Positions 37,520 to 47,753 are shown, counted from the first letter of the stretch. The stretch is DNA of 64,000 nucleotides from Metamycoplasma alkalescens (GCF_900476125.1 NZ_LS991949.1:496001-560000), one strand, 5' to 3'. The notes: generated from the sequence alone by a model not told the origin. Program-made: numbers and translations.

Positions 37520-38392
37520 ATGAATAATACTTTTGATAAATCAAATATAGATAGAAATCAAATTGAATTTTTTGCAGTGATTGACATTGAGATAAATGAA
37601 TATCGTAGCCCAATGTCAATTGGAGTTGTGATAGCAGAGAGTATAAATTTTGATGTTGTTGCCAAAAAATATTGAATTATTGCCGAAAATGTATCTCCAA
37701 GAGCAATGTTTTATTATGAATTAACTTGACCTTTAAGATCAGATCAAATGAGTTTACTTAACAAAGTTGAAGCATACAATATTGCAATAAACCAAATTAT
37801 TGAATTTCTATTAGAGAACAATGTTAATTCTTGATTTTCATATACAGATTTTGATTATCGATATCTTCCTGAACTAAAGAATTTTTTTCATTGATTTGAT
37901 ATTAGTAGGATTGCAAGAAATATTCAATATAACAAATCAATTCCAAGTAGTTATCAATATTTCAAAAATAATTTAATTAAAAGTGGTTGAGGGGTGCAAA
38001 ATATGTATCGTTTATTATCCAATGACTCAACATATTTTGAAACACATAATGCCTTAATTGATGCTGAGGATGAGTTAGAAATAATGCGAATGTTGCAACT
38101 GACTTTGAATTCATTTAAAGAATTAGAATTCATTGAAAGAAAAAATAGTTATCCAAGAAATGAATTTAGTTATGCACATGAAATTAATAAACAACCTAGT
38201 ATTTTTTATAATTTTAAAAATGAGGACTTAAAAAAAGAACCTTATTTAGAATCAAAGAAATATAAACTTTTAAATAAAAAACAATTAAAGAAACAAAAAA
38301 AGTTTACTATTAATTTCTTAATTATTTTTGTTTTTATATTGTTTATAGCGATTATATTATCAACAATATTTTTAATAAAAATAAGAAACTAA
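37520..38392 (+). CDS. DEDDh-type exonuclease with C-terminal membrane anchor
   Basis: Translation of 290 aa with UGA as Trp. The N-terminal domain fits a DnaQ-like fold: FFAVIDIEINE (motif I, Asp and Glu), SYTDFDYRYLPEL (motif II) and HNALIDAEDELEIM (motif III with His and Asp). The linker is charged, and the C-terminus is a single hydrophobic helix (FLIIFVFILFIAIILSTIFL) with a short basic end, so the nuclease domain should hang at the cytosolic face of the membrane. The ATG follows the helicase stop codon by one base. I know of no well-characterised tail-anchored DEDDh exonuclease; role in degrading incoming DNA or in repair is inference. Confidence 0.65.
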
Positions 38393-38473
38393 AATTTAAA
38401 AAATCTAATGCTATTTTAATTTAATTTCTTGTTCTAAAATATGTTATATTTATTAAATATATAATAAAAAATA

Positions 38474-38479
38474 TATAAT
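38474..38479 (+). promoter_or_regulatory. -10 box, probable leaderless promoter of rpmG-secE-nusG
   Basis: TATAAT is followed by TTTAAACT and the ATG at 38488. The arrangement matches that of gdpP and dnaE. Confidence 0.65.
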
Positions 38480-38487
38480 TTTAAACT

Positions 38488-38634
38488 ATGAAAAAACAAA
38501 AAAAAGTTTCACTATCTTGCCAAACTTGTTTTCATAAAAACTATTCAGTAAATAAAAGTAATGACAAACGTCTTGAAATTAAAAAGTTTTGTAAATTTTG
38601 TAACCTTCAAACATTGCATAAAGAGGAAAAATAA
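38488..38634 (+). CDS. rpmG: 50S ribosomal protein L33 (zinc-binding form)
   Basis: Translation of 48 aa: [20 protein letters not shown] continues to [15 protein letters not shown]. The two CxxC pairs that bind zinc are present. It is the first gene of the conserved rpmG-secE-nusG cluster and begins from a leaderless-type promoter. Confidence 0.93.
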   Translation: MKKQKKVSLSCQTCFHKNYSVNKSNDKRLEIKKFCKFCNLQTLHKEEK

Positions 38635-38636
38635 TT

Positions 38637-38927
38637 ATGGATGAAATTAAAAAGCAAAAAAAAGAAGAAATCAAATTAGAAAAAAAAAGAAATAAGCAAA
38701 TTAAAGAAAATATCAAACAGCAAAAAAAAGAGGCCGCAAAAGAAACAAAACTTTATACATTTCGAAATTGAGTAAGAGAAATAAAACGTGTTGTTTGACC
38801 TAAAAATGCAAAAGTTTGAAAATGATTTGGAATTACAATTGCATTTTTAATTGTGATGGCAGTCTTTTGTTTTTTAGTTACTTTAGGATTTACAAGTTTA
38901 TGAAATGTAATTGGAATTAAGGTCTAA
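38637..38927 (+). CDS. secE: Preprotein translocase subunit SecE
   Basis: Translation of 96 aa with UGA as Trp. A Lys-rich N-terminal extension (about residues 1-40) precedes the conserved amphipathic helix NWVREIKRVVWPKNAK and one TM helix (ITIAFLIVMAVFCFLVTLGF). The single-TM form with a WP motif is typical of Gram-positive SecE. It starts two bases after the rpmG stop codon. Confidence 0.92.
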
Positions 38928-38956
38928 TTATAAAAAATTCTGGGAGAAAAAATATT

Positions 38957-39535
38957 ATGAATACAGATTACAAATGGTATATGATTTCAACAGTTTCAGG
39001 TAAAGAGGATAATGTTATTGAAGCTTTAAAAAATAAAATTTCATCACAAGGAATGTCTGATTTTTTTAAAGATATTCGAATCTTTAAAATGCCACATCTT
39101 TCAAGTAAAGAACTTGAGAAAAAAACAAGAGGTGAAGAATTTACAGTCAAATATATCAATATTTACAAAGGATATATTTTTATCAATATGATTATGACAG
39201 ATGAATCTTGATATTTAGTTCGGAACACCCAATATGTAACAGGATTAATCGGATCTTCTGGTAAAGGAGCAAAACCAACACCAATTAGTAAAAGAACTTT
39301 TGAAAAAATGATTGAAAAAGAAAAAGTTCTAATTGAAAAATTTGAAGCCGGTGATATTGAAACAGCTTTTAAAGAAGGAACAATTGTCAAAATAAAAAGC
39401 GGTATTTACAAAGATGAAGTTGGTGAAATTATAAAAAATAATGATAAAGAAGAAAAAGCTTTTGTGAATATTGAACAATTTGGAAGAAAAGTTCCAACTG
39501 AATTCTCATATAATGATTTAGAAATATGCGGTTAG
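38957..39535 (+). CDS. nusG: Transcription termination/antitermination factor NusG
   Basis: Translation of 192 aa with UGA as Trp. The NGN domain begins WYMISTVSGKEDNVIEALKN (residues 7-26) and includes YKGYIFINMIM; the C-terminal KOW domain has FKEGTIVKIKSGIYKDEVGEI (positions 137-157) followed by VNIEQFGRKVPTEFSY. Both domains have normal size. The last gene of the rpmG-secE-nusG cluster. Confidence 0.95.
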
Positions 39536-39652
39536 GCATATTTTTTATTTGAGTTTTCAAGCAAACTAAAACCAATTTTAAAAAATGAAGTATTGTATAA
39601 TTTTAAGTATTCAAAATTTTTATTTAAATTGAGAGATTAATGAGGTTAAAAA

Positions 39653-40207
39653 ATGAAAAAATCAACAAAAATTCTAACCAGTTTTAGTATTTCCTTCGCA
39701 GCGATCTTACCAATTGCTGCAATATCTTGTGAAAATAAAAAAACAGCATTACAAAACCAAATTAATTTAGCTAAGCAAACACTTTTAAAAATTGAGTATG
39801 ATGATTTCAAAAAAGAATTAAAAACTGAAATTGATAAAGCTGAAATAATTTTTAATAAACAAGATGCAACAAAAAAAGAATATACCGAAGCAACTGAAAT
39901 GCTAAAGAAAAAAACTGAAGAAATAATTAATAAAAACTCAGAAAAAAATTCGCAACATATCAATAATAAGAAAAATGTTGATAAAAAAATTAATGAATTG
40001 AAACAATATGCCCATGAAAAATTATCAGATGCAAAAGATAATGCATTAAAAAGCGAATTAGTTTCAAAATACCAAGAAAAAGAAGAAGAGCATAGCAAAA
40101 AAGCAATCTCTGAATATACAAAAGAAAACACAGAAAAATTTATTGCTGAACTAGATCAAATTTTGAATGAAATTAAAGAAAAAAAAGAACAAAATAACGC
40201 AGCATAA
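39653..40207 (+). CDS. Short helical lipoprotein
   Basis: Translation of 184 aa. The signal peptide has a lipobox ending IAAISC (Cys25). The mature part is almost wholly helix-prone and rich in K and E (LAKQTLLKIEYDDFKKEL, KKEYTEATEMLKKKTEEI), reminiscent of FIVAR-like three-helix modules of Gram-positive surface proteins. A GAGG ribosome-binding site precedes the start. Function is unknown; a surface location is predicted from the lipobox. Confidence 0.75.
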   Translation: MKKSTKILTSFSISFAAILPIAAISCENKKTALQNQINLAKQTLLKIEYDDFKKELKTEIDKAEIIFNKQDATKKEYTEATEMLKKKTEEIINKNSEKNSQHINNKKNVDKKINELKQYAHEKLSDAKDNALKSELVSKYQEKEEEHSKKAISEYTKENTEKFIAELDQILNEIKEKKEQNNAA

Positions 40208-40333
40208 TTTATTTTTTTAACAATAATAATCTTAATTAAAATAAAAAGTTAGAATGAAGTTTTTAAAAAAATAAATTCTTTCTTTTTATTTTTTATTTAA
40301 AATAATTCAATTTAAAAAAAGAAGTTAAAACAT

Positions 40334-41293
40334 ATGAAAAAAATTTTTTATTTTAAGCAAAATCAAGCACTTGATGAACTAGTTGATTATTTAGTTTCAT
40401 TCAAAAATCTCGAAGCAATCTTATTGGATGGGGAATTAGGTGCTGGCAAAACAACATTAACAGCAGCAATTGCAAAAAAACTTGGTGAGAAAAAAACGAT
40501 TATTTCACCAACTTTTAATACAATGATTTGTTATGATAAATTTGTCCACATTGATGCTTATAAATTAAAGGGTAATTTGTTTGCATATGAAGAAGATTTT
40601 GAAAATAAATTAGTGATCATTGAATGGGCTAAAAATATTGAGCATAATTTCAAATATTATTTTTCAATCAATGTAACAATCCAAACAATCAATGAAGATA
40701 TTTATCATGTTTTTGAAATCACAAAAAAAACATGTTCAAAAAGTTTATTTATTGAGACTTCTTTGGAAGACTTCTTTGTTTGCATCATTGAAAATAATTT
40801 GGTAACTAATAGCATCTTAATTAAAAACTTAATAAAAAAAACAGATTCATTTTTTAGCGTAATTGATGAAATATTATTAAAAGAAAAAACTAAGTTAGCA
40901 GATCTTGATTATATTTATACAACAAAAGGTCCCGGAAGTTTTACAGGTTCAAGATTAGGTTTTTTGTTTGCTAGCACAAACTATTTATTACAAAAAGAAA
41001 TTTCAAATAATGATCTTGAGATTTTGCTTGCACCAACTTATGAATTATTTTTTAAGCAACAAAAAAAATCAATAATTTATATTAAAGCAAATAAATATAA
41101 GGCATATGAAATATCTAAAAAAAATGGATCAATTACAATAAACCTAAGTGATCGAGTACATTTAGCTAACAAATTTGATTATGATGATTTTATTAAAAAT
41201 CCAGATGCCTATTTGTCTTTATTTAAAAAAGTAAATTCAGTTTTAGATGAAGAATTAGTTTATGCATCAGATCCACAAATTGGAGGATTATAA
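40334..41293 (+). CDS. TsaE-TsaB fusion protein (tRNA t6A synthesis)
   Basis: Translation of 319 aa in one uninterrupted frame. Residues about 1-130 match TsaE, the ATPase: Walker A LDGELGAGKTTLT, the switch block SPTFNTM and VHIDAYKLKG, then LVIIEWAKNI. From about residue 135 on it matches TsaB: SLFIETSLEDFFVCIIENN, SVIDEILLKEKTKLADLDYI and TTKGPGSFTGSRLGFLFAS. These partners normally come as two proteins and act with TsaD to make N6-threonylcarbamoyl-A37. The downstream gene is tsaD, overlapping by one base (TAATG), so all three functions are encoded together. Fusion could be a lineage trait. Confidence 0.88.
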   Translation: MKKIFYFKQNQALDELVDYLVSFKNLEAILLDGELGAGKTTLTAAIAKKLGEKKTIISPTFNTMICYDKFVHIDAYKLKGNLFAYEEDFENKLVIIEWAKNIEHNFKYYFSINVTIQTINEDIYHVFEITKKTCSKSLFIETSLEDFFVCIIENNLVTNSILIKNLIKKTDSFFSVIDEILLKEKTKLADLDYIYTTKGPGSFTGSRLGFLFASTNYLLQKEISNNDLEILLAPTYELFFKQQKKSIIYIKANKYKAYEISKKNGSITINLSDRVHLANKFDYDDFIKNPDAYLSLFKKVNSVLDEELVYASDPQIGGL

Positions 41294-42237
41294 TGAGAAT
41301 TTTTGCAATTGAGTCTTCGCATGATGATACATCATTTGCGATTTTAGATGATAATAAACCAATTTGAATGAAAACAATAACACAAAGTGAAATTCATAAA
41401 ATTTATGGTGGAACAATTCCTGAAATTGCTTCAAGAATGCATGTTAAAAATATCTTGATTTTGCTTGAAGAATTTAAAAAAGTTAAGCTTAATAATGAAT
41501 TAATTTTTAAGAACATCGATTATATTGCATATACAAAAGAACCGGGTTTAATTGGTTCATTGCAAGTTGGATATATTGTTGCCCAAACAATGTCAAGAAT
41601 TTATCAAAAACCAATTTTAGGTCTTAACCATTTAGAGGGTCATTTTTATTCAGCATTTATTAATAAAGAACTAGAATTTCCGGTCTTGTGTTTATTAGTT
41701 TCAGGAGGGCATTCACAAATTATGCTTTATAAAAGGTATGATGAATTTGAAATTGTCGGCGAAACACAAGATGATGCAGTCGGAGAGGTTTATGACAAAA
41801 TTGCAAGAAAATTGAATTTAGGTTTCCCAGGCGGTCCAATTATTGATTCAATTTGAAAAGAAAATAAAAATTTATACAAAGACCATTTTTCAATTCCTAA
41901 AACAGCAAATGAATTCAATTTTTCTTTTAGTGGAATTAAAACTGCAGTCATTAATCATGTCAATAACTTGGTTAATAAAAATCTTGAAATTAACGTCAAT
42001 AAAATTGCAAATGAATTTCAAAATACAATTGTTTTATATCTAAAAAATAATTTGCAAAAAGCAATTAAAAAATTTCAACCGAAATGTTTAAGTTTAGTTG
42101 GTGGCGTCAGTGCTAATTATGCAATTAGAAATATGGTCTTAGAATTGCATGATAATGTTTATTTACCAGAAATGGAATACACCACGGACAATGCAATGAT
42201 GATTGCAAGATTAGCTTATGAAAAGGTAAAAAAATAA
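41293..42237 (+). CDS. tsaD: tRNA N6-adenosine threonylcarbamoyltransferase TsaD
   Basis: Translation of 314 aa with UGA as Trp, normal for TsaD. It transfers the threonylcarbamoyl group to A37 of ANN-decoding tRNAs. The opening MRIFAIESSHDDTSFAIL has the ASKHA phosphate-1 loop, HLEGH holds the metal His pair (about residue 114), LLVSGGHSQIMLY (about 136) is phosphate-2, and FSFSGIKTAVINH and VGGVSANYAIR follow. It shares a one-base overlap with the tsaE-tsaB fusion and is 1 nt from ysxC. TsaC/Sua5, needed for the first step, is not in this window. Confidence 0.96.
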
Positions 42238-42238
42238 A

Positions 42239-42790
42239 ATGTGAAAATTTATAAAAAGTTCAACATCCCAAGAAAATTGATTGCTTGACAATGAACAAGA
42301 AATCATTTTTTGAGGAAGATCAAATGTTGGAAAATCATCATTGATTAATGCTTTAGCAAAAACAAATTTAGCAAAAACTTCATCAACACCAGGAAGAACA
42401 AGATTAATTAATTATTTTGAAACAACAAATAAAAAAATTATTGTTGATCTGCCGGGTTATGGTTATGCCAAAATTTCAAAAAAAGATCAACAAAAAATTG
42501 CAGGAATAATTGATTTTTATTTTCGTAATTCAAAAACAAACAAAATTGTTTGTTTCTTGATTGATGCTAAGGTCGGATTTAGTGCAATTGATTTGGAAAT
42601 GATTGAATATGTTGAGTCTTTATCAATTAAATTTGATATCATCATAACAAAACTTGATAAAGCAAACCAATCACAACGTCACCTTGTAAAAAAACAAGCT
42701 TTAACTTTTAAAAAAGAAATCAATATTTTCTTAGTCTCGTCACAAAAAAAACTCGGGTTAGACGATATTATTGAACACTACCAACTCTAA
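42239..42790 (+). CDS. ysxC: Ribosome biogenesis GTPase YsxC/EngB
   Basis: Translation of 183 aa with UGA as Trp, usual length. G1 is WGRSNVGKSSLI (about residues 27-38), G2 in STPGRTRLINYF, G3 DLPGYGYA (about 72), G4 TKLD (about 140) and G5 VSSQKKLG. The family helps late 50S assembly. It starts 1 nt after the tsaD stop codon, so it belongs to the same transcript, and a strong terminator follows. Confidence 0.95.
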
Positions 42791-42792
42791 TA

Positions 42793-42836
42793 AAAAAACT
42801 AGAATGAAGTTATTTTTAATTTTATTCTAGTTTTTT
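42793..42836 (+). terminator. Rho-independent terminator after ysxC
   Basis: A perfect 13-bp stem pairs AAAAAACTAGAAT (42793-42805) with ATTCTAGTTTTTT (42824-42836). Confidence 0.9.
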
Positions 42837-42867
42837 AAATAAAATTTCATACTAATTTAAACAAAAT

Positions 42868-42890
42868 TTATTATTATTATTATTATTATT
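42868..42890 (+). repeat. (TTA)7 microsatellite upstream of DUF285 lipoprotein
   Basis: Seven TTA units plus TT, about 325 nt before the lipoprotein start codon at 43215. The 42837-43214 gap holds no gene I can support. Trinucleotide tracts control surface genes in some mycoplasmas, but the distance here is large, so a regulatory role is speculative. Confidence 0.5.
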
Positions 42891-43214
42891 TGGGGTTATT
42901 TTCTTTAATTTTTCCACTCAAAGATTAAAGGAATAAATCCCATAATTCCTTAGAAAAATACTTTATTATAATGCTTGATTGCCAATAATTTTTTATTTAC
43001 ATTTTATAAAATAAAAAGTTAAATTTTAGTCTCTTAGTCATTTCATTTTTTCATTATTATTTTTTCAAAAAAAATTAAAAATCAAAAGAAAATAAAGTAT
43101 TAATTTTAAAATATCATCATCGGGTGAGAATTTATTTTTTTAAGGAATATTAATTTTTTTAATTTAGAAGTTTAAACAATAAAAATAAAAAATATAGAGA
43201 GTTTTAATAAAAAT

Positions 43215-44486
43215 ATGAAAAAAATATTAAGTATTTTAAGTTCACTAGGGATCGTTGCATCATCTTCTGCTTTAGTTGTTTCATGCATCAACCCAAGTCA
43301 AGAAAAAGTTGCATCACAAGTGCAAGAAATTTGAAATAAAGATTTCAAAAACAAAGTAACTAGTGCAAAAAATTATTCAATGCTTGTTGAAGAAATTAAA
43401 AAACAAATCACAAGACCAGATTCAAAATCTTTAATTAAATTAGCTGATCAAAGTAAATTAAGAGAAAGACCTAAAAAAGGTGTACCAAATCAAAAACTTG
43501 AATTAAGTGTTGGAAAAGTTAAATTAACTTTAGAATTTGGTGATGTTAAAGAAGGAAAACAAGCTACAAAATATGTAGATGAACATGGTCAAATTAAAGA
43601 AACATTTGATAAAGACTTGGAAAATCACAAAATAAAAAAAATAGTTCAAATAGGTTATTATGAACACGAAGATAATCATGATGGTAATAAACTTCACATA
43701 AGAGCAGTTCCATTACCAAAAATAATTGAAGAAGTACCTGCTGAATTACCAAAGGAAATTACTTCTACTAGATCAATGTTTTATGGTACAGAAACATTCA
43801 ATCAGGATATCTCTGGATGGGATACATCCAATTTAGAGACTATTGATCAAATGTTTATGGATTCTAAAAAATTCAACATAGATATATCTAAATGAAATGT
43901 TTCAAATGTTAGAATTCTAGATTATGCATTTTCTGAAACAGAAGCATTTAACCAAGATTTATCAAAATGAGATGTGAGCAATGTTACATCAATGGAAAGA
44001 GTTTTCCAAAAAGCCAAAGTATTTAATAACGGAAATAAACCTTTAACATGAAATGAAAAAACTAAAAATGTTAAAAACATGAATAGTTTATTCAATCATG
44101 CTTACAAATTCAATCAAGATATCTCTGGATGAGATGTATCAAGTGTAACAAATATGGAACAATTATTTACTGCTGCATTTGAATTTAACCAAGACCTATC
44201 AAAATGAAATGTTAAAAATGTTAAGAATATGAGAAATATGTTTTATTCAGCTCATAAATTCAATCAAGATATCTCTGGATGAGACACTTCTAATGTAGAA
44301 GATATGGGAAATATGTTTTTAGATGCTAAAGCATTTAATCAAAATATCTCAGATTGAAAAACTACAAAAGTTAAAAAATGAGATGCATTTGATCATGAAT
44401 CAAATAATGAATGGAAAAAAGAACATAAACCAAAAGTATGACAAGAAAAATCGGATGCAAAGAATAAACAAATAAAGAAAAAATAA
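43215..44486 (+). CDS. DUF285 (BspA-like) repeat lipoprotein
   Basis: Translation of 423 aa with both TGA and one TGG for Trp. The signal peptide has a lipobox ending LVVSC (Cys25). A short helical region (about 30-80) is followed by a beta-rich domain and, from about residue 187, eight or so DUF285 modules (for example FNQDISGWDTSNLETIDQMF). Two modules share identical 29-nt DNA (44106-44134 and 44256-44284), giving sites for recombination. The end is very basic (WQEKSDAKNKQIKKK). Immediately after the stop codon lies the IS30-family element. Surface-exposed and variable by analogy with the family; molecular role unknown. Confidence 0.9.
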
Positions 44487-44496
44487 TAAATATTTT

Positions 44497-45752
44497 GCTT
44501 AATTATAAATTCAAGTGCAACACAATAAAGATATAAAATATAGTTGTGGACACTTGAATTTTTATTTTTAAAAATAAGAAAAAAAGTCCCGCCTGAGATA
44601 AAGGAACTTTCAATATGAATTATAACAAAAATAATAAATATAAACATATAAATGAAGTTGAAAGATCTTATATAAAATTTGAGCTTAATCGTAATAAATC
44701 AATACGTTCAATTGCAAAAAAATTAGATAGAAGTCCTTCAACAATTATGCGAGAAATAAAAAGAAACACAAGCTTAGGAACTTATGACCCCATTGTAGCA
44801 AACATTAAGGCTAAAAAACGTCATAGACATAAATATTATTTTAGATTTTTGTTGCCGAATAAATTTGATAAATTTACAGAATTATTCAAAAATAAATATG
44901 ACAAAAAATACTATGGTGTGAAAGCTACATTACATGAGATAAAAAAGGATCCAAATATAAATTGTCCTTCATTAAGAACGATATACAACTGAATAAATAA
45001 AAATCTTTGAGTTATCAAAAGAAAAGATAGATTAAGAAAATGATATAAAAAGGGCGGAAAAAGAACTACATCAGTTATAAAAAGATTGGTTAATTCAGCA
45101 GATTACGTTTTTCCAATATGAACAAGACCAAAAAAAATTGATTTAAGAAAAGAATTTGGACACTGAGAAGCTGATCTTGTATTGGGTAAAAAATCAAATG
45201 GATATTACAATGTTTTAACACTTACAGAAAGAAAAACAAGAATCGGATTCGCAATAAAAGTTCGTTCAAAATCTGGATTTGTAATAAATTCAAGTCTTAA
45301 AAATCTAATTCAAGATAACAATTTATTTGTCAAAAGCATAACCATAGATAATGGTATTGAATTTGAAAAAATTGGTTTATTAGCTAAGTGGTTAGACATA
45401 AAAATATATCGTGCAGAACCATATGCATCATTCCAACGAGGTAGTAATGAACATTGAAATGGGATTTTAAGAAGAGAATTTAAAAAGGGGTTTGATTTTA
45501 ATGAAATAACCCAAGAAGAATTAGAAAAAATAGTTTTCAAAATCAACAATATGCCAAGAGAAATATTAAACTGATTAACACCTTTGGAGTTGTTTAAAAA
45601 AGAAAATAGTAATGACTTTATATTATAAAAATTTACTTATTTAAAATTGATAAAATCAAACTAAAAAAAATAATAACTGACTAATGTCAGTTTTTTGAGT
45701 ATTCCAAATTTTAGTTTTAATAATAAAACTCTTTAAATTGAATTTAGATTCA
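44497..45752 (+). mobile_element. IS30-family insertion sequence (probable boundaries)
   Basis: About 1.26 kb containing an intact IS30-type transposase. A 19-nt direct repeat flanks it (44478-44496 and 45753-45771, AAAAAATAATAAATATTTT), which I read as a target duplication. The target contains its own inverted repeat (AAAATA...TATTTT), fitting the known habit of IS1630 of M. fermentans, which duplicates inverted-repeat targets of variable length. The element's own terminal repeats are weak under these boundaries: only TAAATTCAA is shared, at different offsets. The ends are therefore provisional. Its left 66 bp are nearly identical to a sequence at 60132-60193. Confidence 0.65.
44615..45628 (+). 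CDS. IS30-family transposase
   Basis: Translation of 337 aa with UGA as Trp. The N-terminal helix-turn-helix reads SIRSIAKKLDRSPSTIMREI (about 29-48), which is typical of IS30. The DDE catalytic residues are in GHWEADLVLGKKS (first Asp), ITIDNGIEFE (second Asp) and RGSNEHWNGILRREF (Glu), all intact. Homologous to transposases of IS1630/ISMbov-type mycoplasma elements. A leader with GGAAC precedes the start. Because the frame is unbroken, the element may still be active. Confidence 0.95.
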
Positions 45753-45754
45753 AA

Positions 45755-45974
45755 AAAATAATAAATATTTTTTCACTTTAAACAAAAAAATAAGTTATAG
45801 AAACATTTAATTTATAATAAAAAAAGCAAATGCAACAGTGTTGCACTTGAACTTTTCATTTAGGAAAATAATAAATATTTTTTCATTTTAAACAAAAAAA
45901 TAAGTTATAGAAACATTTAATTTATAATAAAAAAAGCAAATGCAACAGTGTTGCACTTGAACTTTTCATTTAGG
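45755..45974 (+). repeat. Two tandem 110-bp repeats
   Basis: 45755-45864 and 45865-45974 are identical except for one C/T difference. Each begins with AAAATAATAAATATTTT, the same sequence found after the lipoprotein stop codon, and each contains GCAACAGTGTTGC and TGTTGCACTTGAA; the last is the complement of the TTCAAGTGCAACA found in the IS left end. No open frame is carried. The repeats look like duplicated 3' flanking sequence of a lipoprotein gene. Confidence 0.85.
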
Positions 45975-45976
45975 AT

Positions 45977-45993
45977 AACCTAGATAATAGGTT
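45977..45993 (+). terminator. Small hairpin terminator
   Basis: AACCTA (45977-45982) pairs with TAGGTT (45988-45993), followed by TTATTATTTTTTTT. On the opposite strand a weaker hairpin around 46032-46060 (CTGG/CCAG outer, GCTAC/GTGGC inner) may end the APC permease transcript. Confidence 0.55.
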
Positions 45994-46082
45994 TTATTAT
46001 TTTTTTTAATTAAATTAAATAAAAAAATCAACTGGTAGCCACTTATTTGTAGCATTCCAGTCGACAATTAATTAAATTTTAA

Positions 46083-47753
46083 TTAACGTGCTGTTTCAAA
46101 TGATTTTAGAACTAATTCATTTAATTCTTGTGCTTCTCTAATGTTTGCAATTTTTTCTTCATCCATGATGCTTGTTTCACTTAGAGTATTTTCTAATTTA
46201 ACTTTTCTTGATAAAGCCACTTTCTTTTCAAGCGGAGTTAAAGCAAACATAATGATTAAGTACACTACAAATAAACCTGAAGTTGCAGCATAACCAATAA
46301 TTTCTGTTTTTGCTTTTTGGTTAATTGACAATCCTAATGATATGAATGGATCAATCATTTTGAATAATAATGTCAACATTACAAGTATAACTGCAACACT
46401 TCCAGCTCATATTGTATGTTTGTTCTTTTCAACAGCAATAAAGTTTTTCTTTCTATTTTCTAAAACACCAACAATTGCCATTGCAATAAATGCAAATGCG
46501 AATACTGCCATTCAGTCTGCCATTAGATCTGAGAATGATAGCAATTTAGCAATATTTTGTCCATAGTCACCGTCTGTACCTGCTCATGTAGTTTCAGCAT
46601 AAGCATATGCACCAATAATTGTTAAGATTAATGATAGTGGTACTGATAAAATTAAACAGAATAATGTTCCAACAATTGGAATATTACTATTCTTCATGTA
46701 TCTATAAACCTTCGCAGGAATATAAATTTCACCTTCCTTAACTAGATCTTCAACAAAACGTGTTGCTCACATTGAAAATCCATTAAGAACACCAAGAATA
46801 CCAATTGCAATAAATAGATTAATTACACCAAATGCTCATCCATGACCCTTATTCTTCAATAAGTCACCAAAGTCATTAAATCCACCTGATTTTGCACCCA
46901 ATGACATTGCCAATGCAATAACGATGTAAATAATTGTCATTGATAACAATCCAACAAATAATGCTGCAGGAGTTTTTTCTGGGTTTTTCATTTCTGATTG
47001 AATTCCAGCTGATACATAGACACCATCAAAAGCAAAGAAAATTCCTGCTAGTGATCCAAAAATACCTAAAACTGGTGTTAAACCTAAAAATGATGTTGAA
47101 TTCTTTTTAAATAATTCATCAATTGTAATAGGTTTTCAGAATTGTTGACCTTCTTGAATACGTTGTGCAAAGAAGATAAATCCAACTACAACAATCGCAA
47201 CTAATGGGATAAACTTAACTGATGTAATAATTAAGTTTTGAATATTACCAGCACGGCTACTTAAACCAGCTGAAAATAACATTCATACTGTTAAAGCCAA
47301 TCCAATAGCAAAATAGAATCAAGGAGCACCAGCAGACACACTACCAAAGTTTGATGGACCTCCAAAAACTATAACTGCATCTTGAAATTGAACAATTACA
47401 TAGTAAGGCATAAAGAAGTATGTAAGTGGTAGATATAAATAAGTCATAAAGAACTTATTCGCTTTGTAGATTGCTAAGGTATTAAATGCCTTAGATCAAC
47501 CAATCATACCTAAGTTATCATTACGCCCCGAAGCTACTTCAACTAGGGCTAAAGCCAAGGTAATAACAGCAAATCCTGCTATTAATCAAACCGCAATAGC
47601 TAAGGCAATATTTCCGGCTGAGTTTTCTAAAACACTCTTTGCCCGTAGGAATATACCAACACCAATTGTAGAACCAATAACAACTAAGATTGCCGCAAAG
47701 AAACCTATTTTTTTCTTAGGGTTCGAAGTAACAACCATTTGTTCTTCGGCCAT
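46083..47753 (-). CDS. APC superfamily amino acid permease
   Basis: Translation of 556 aa with UGA as Trp. About twelve hydrophobic helices are visible; the first contains VVIGSTIGVGIFLRAKSV (about residues 22-39), the unwound-helix substrate motif of APC/LeuT-fold transporters. Others include FFAFDGVYVSAGIQSEMKNP (positions 253-272), the conserved TM6-loop block. A charged C-terminal tail (about 515-556) is cytosolic. Substrate is not predictable; mycoplasma relatives are annotated as amino acid permeases. The start has an AAAGGA site. It is divergent from the nicotinamidase-like gene. Confidence 0.88.
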
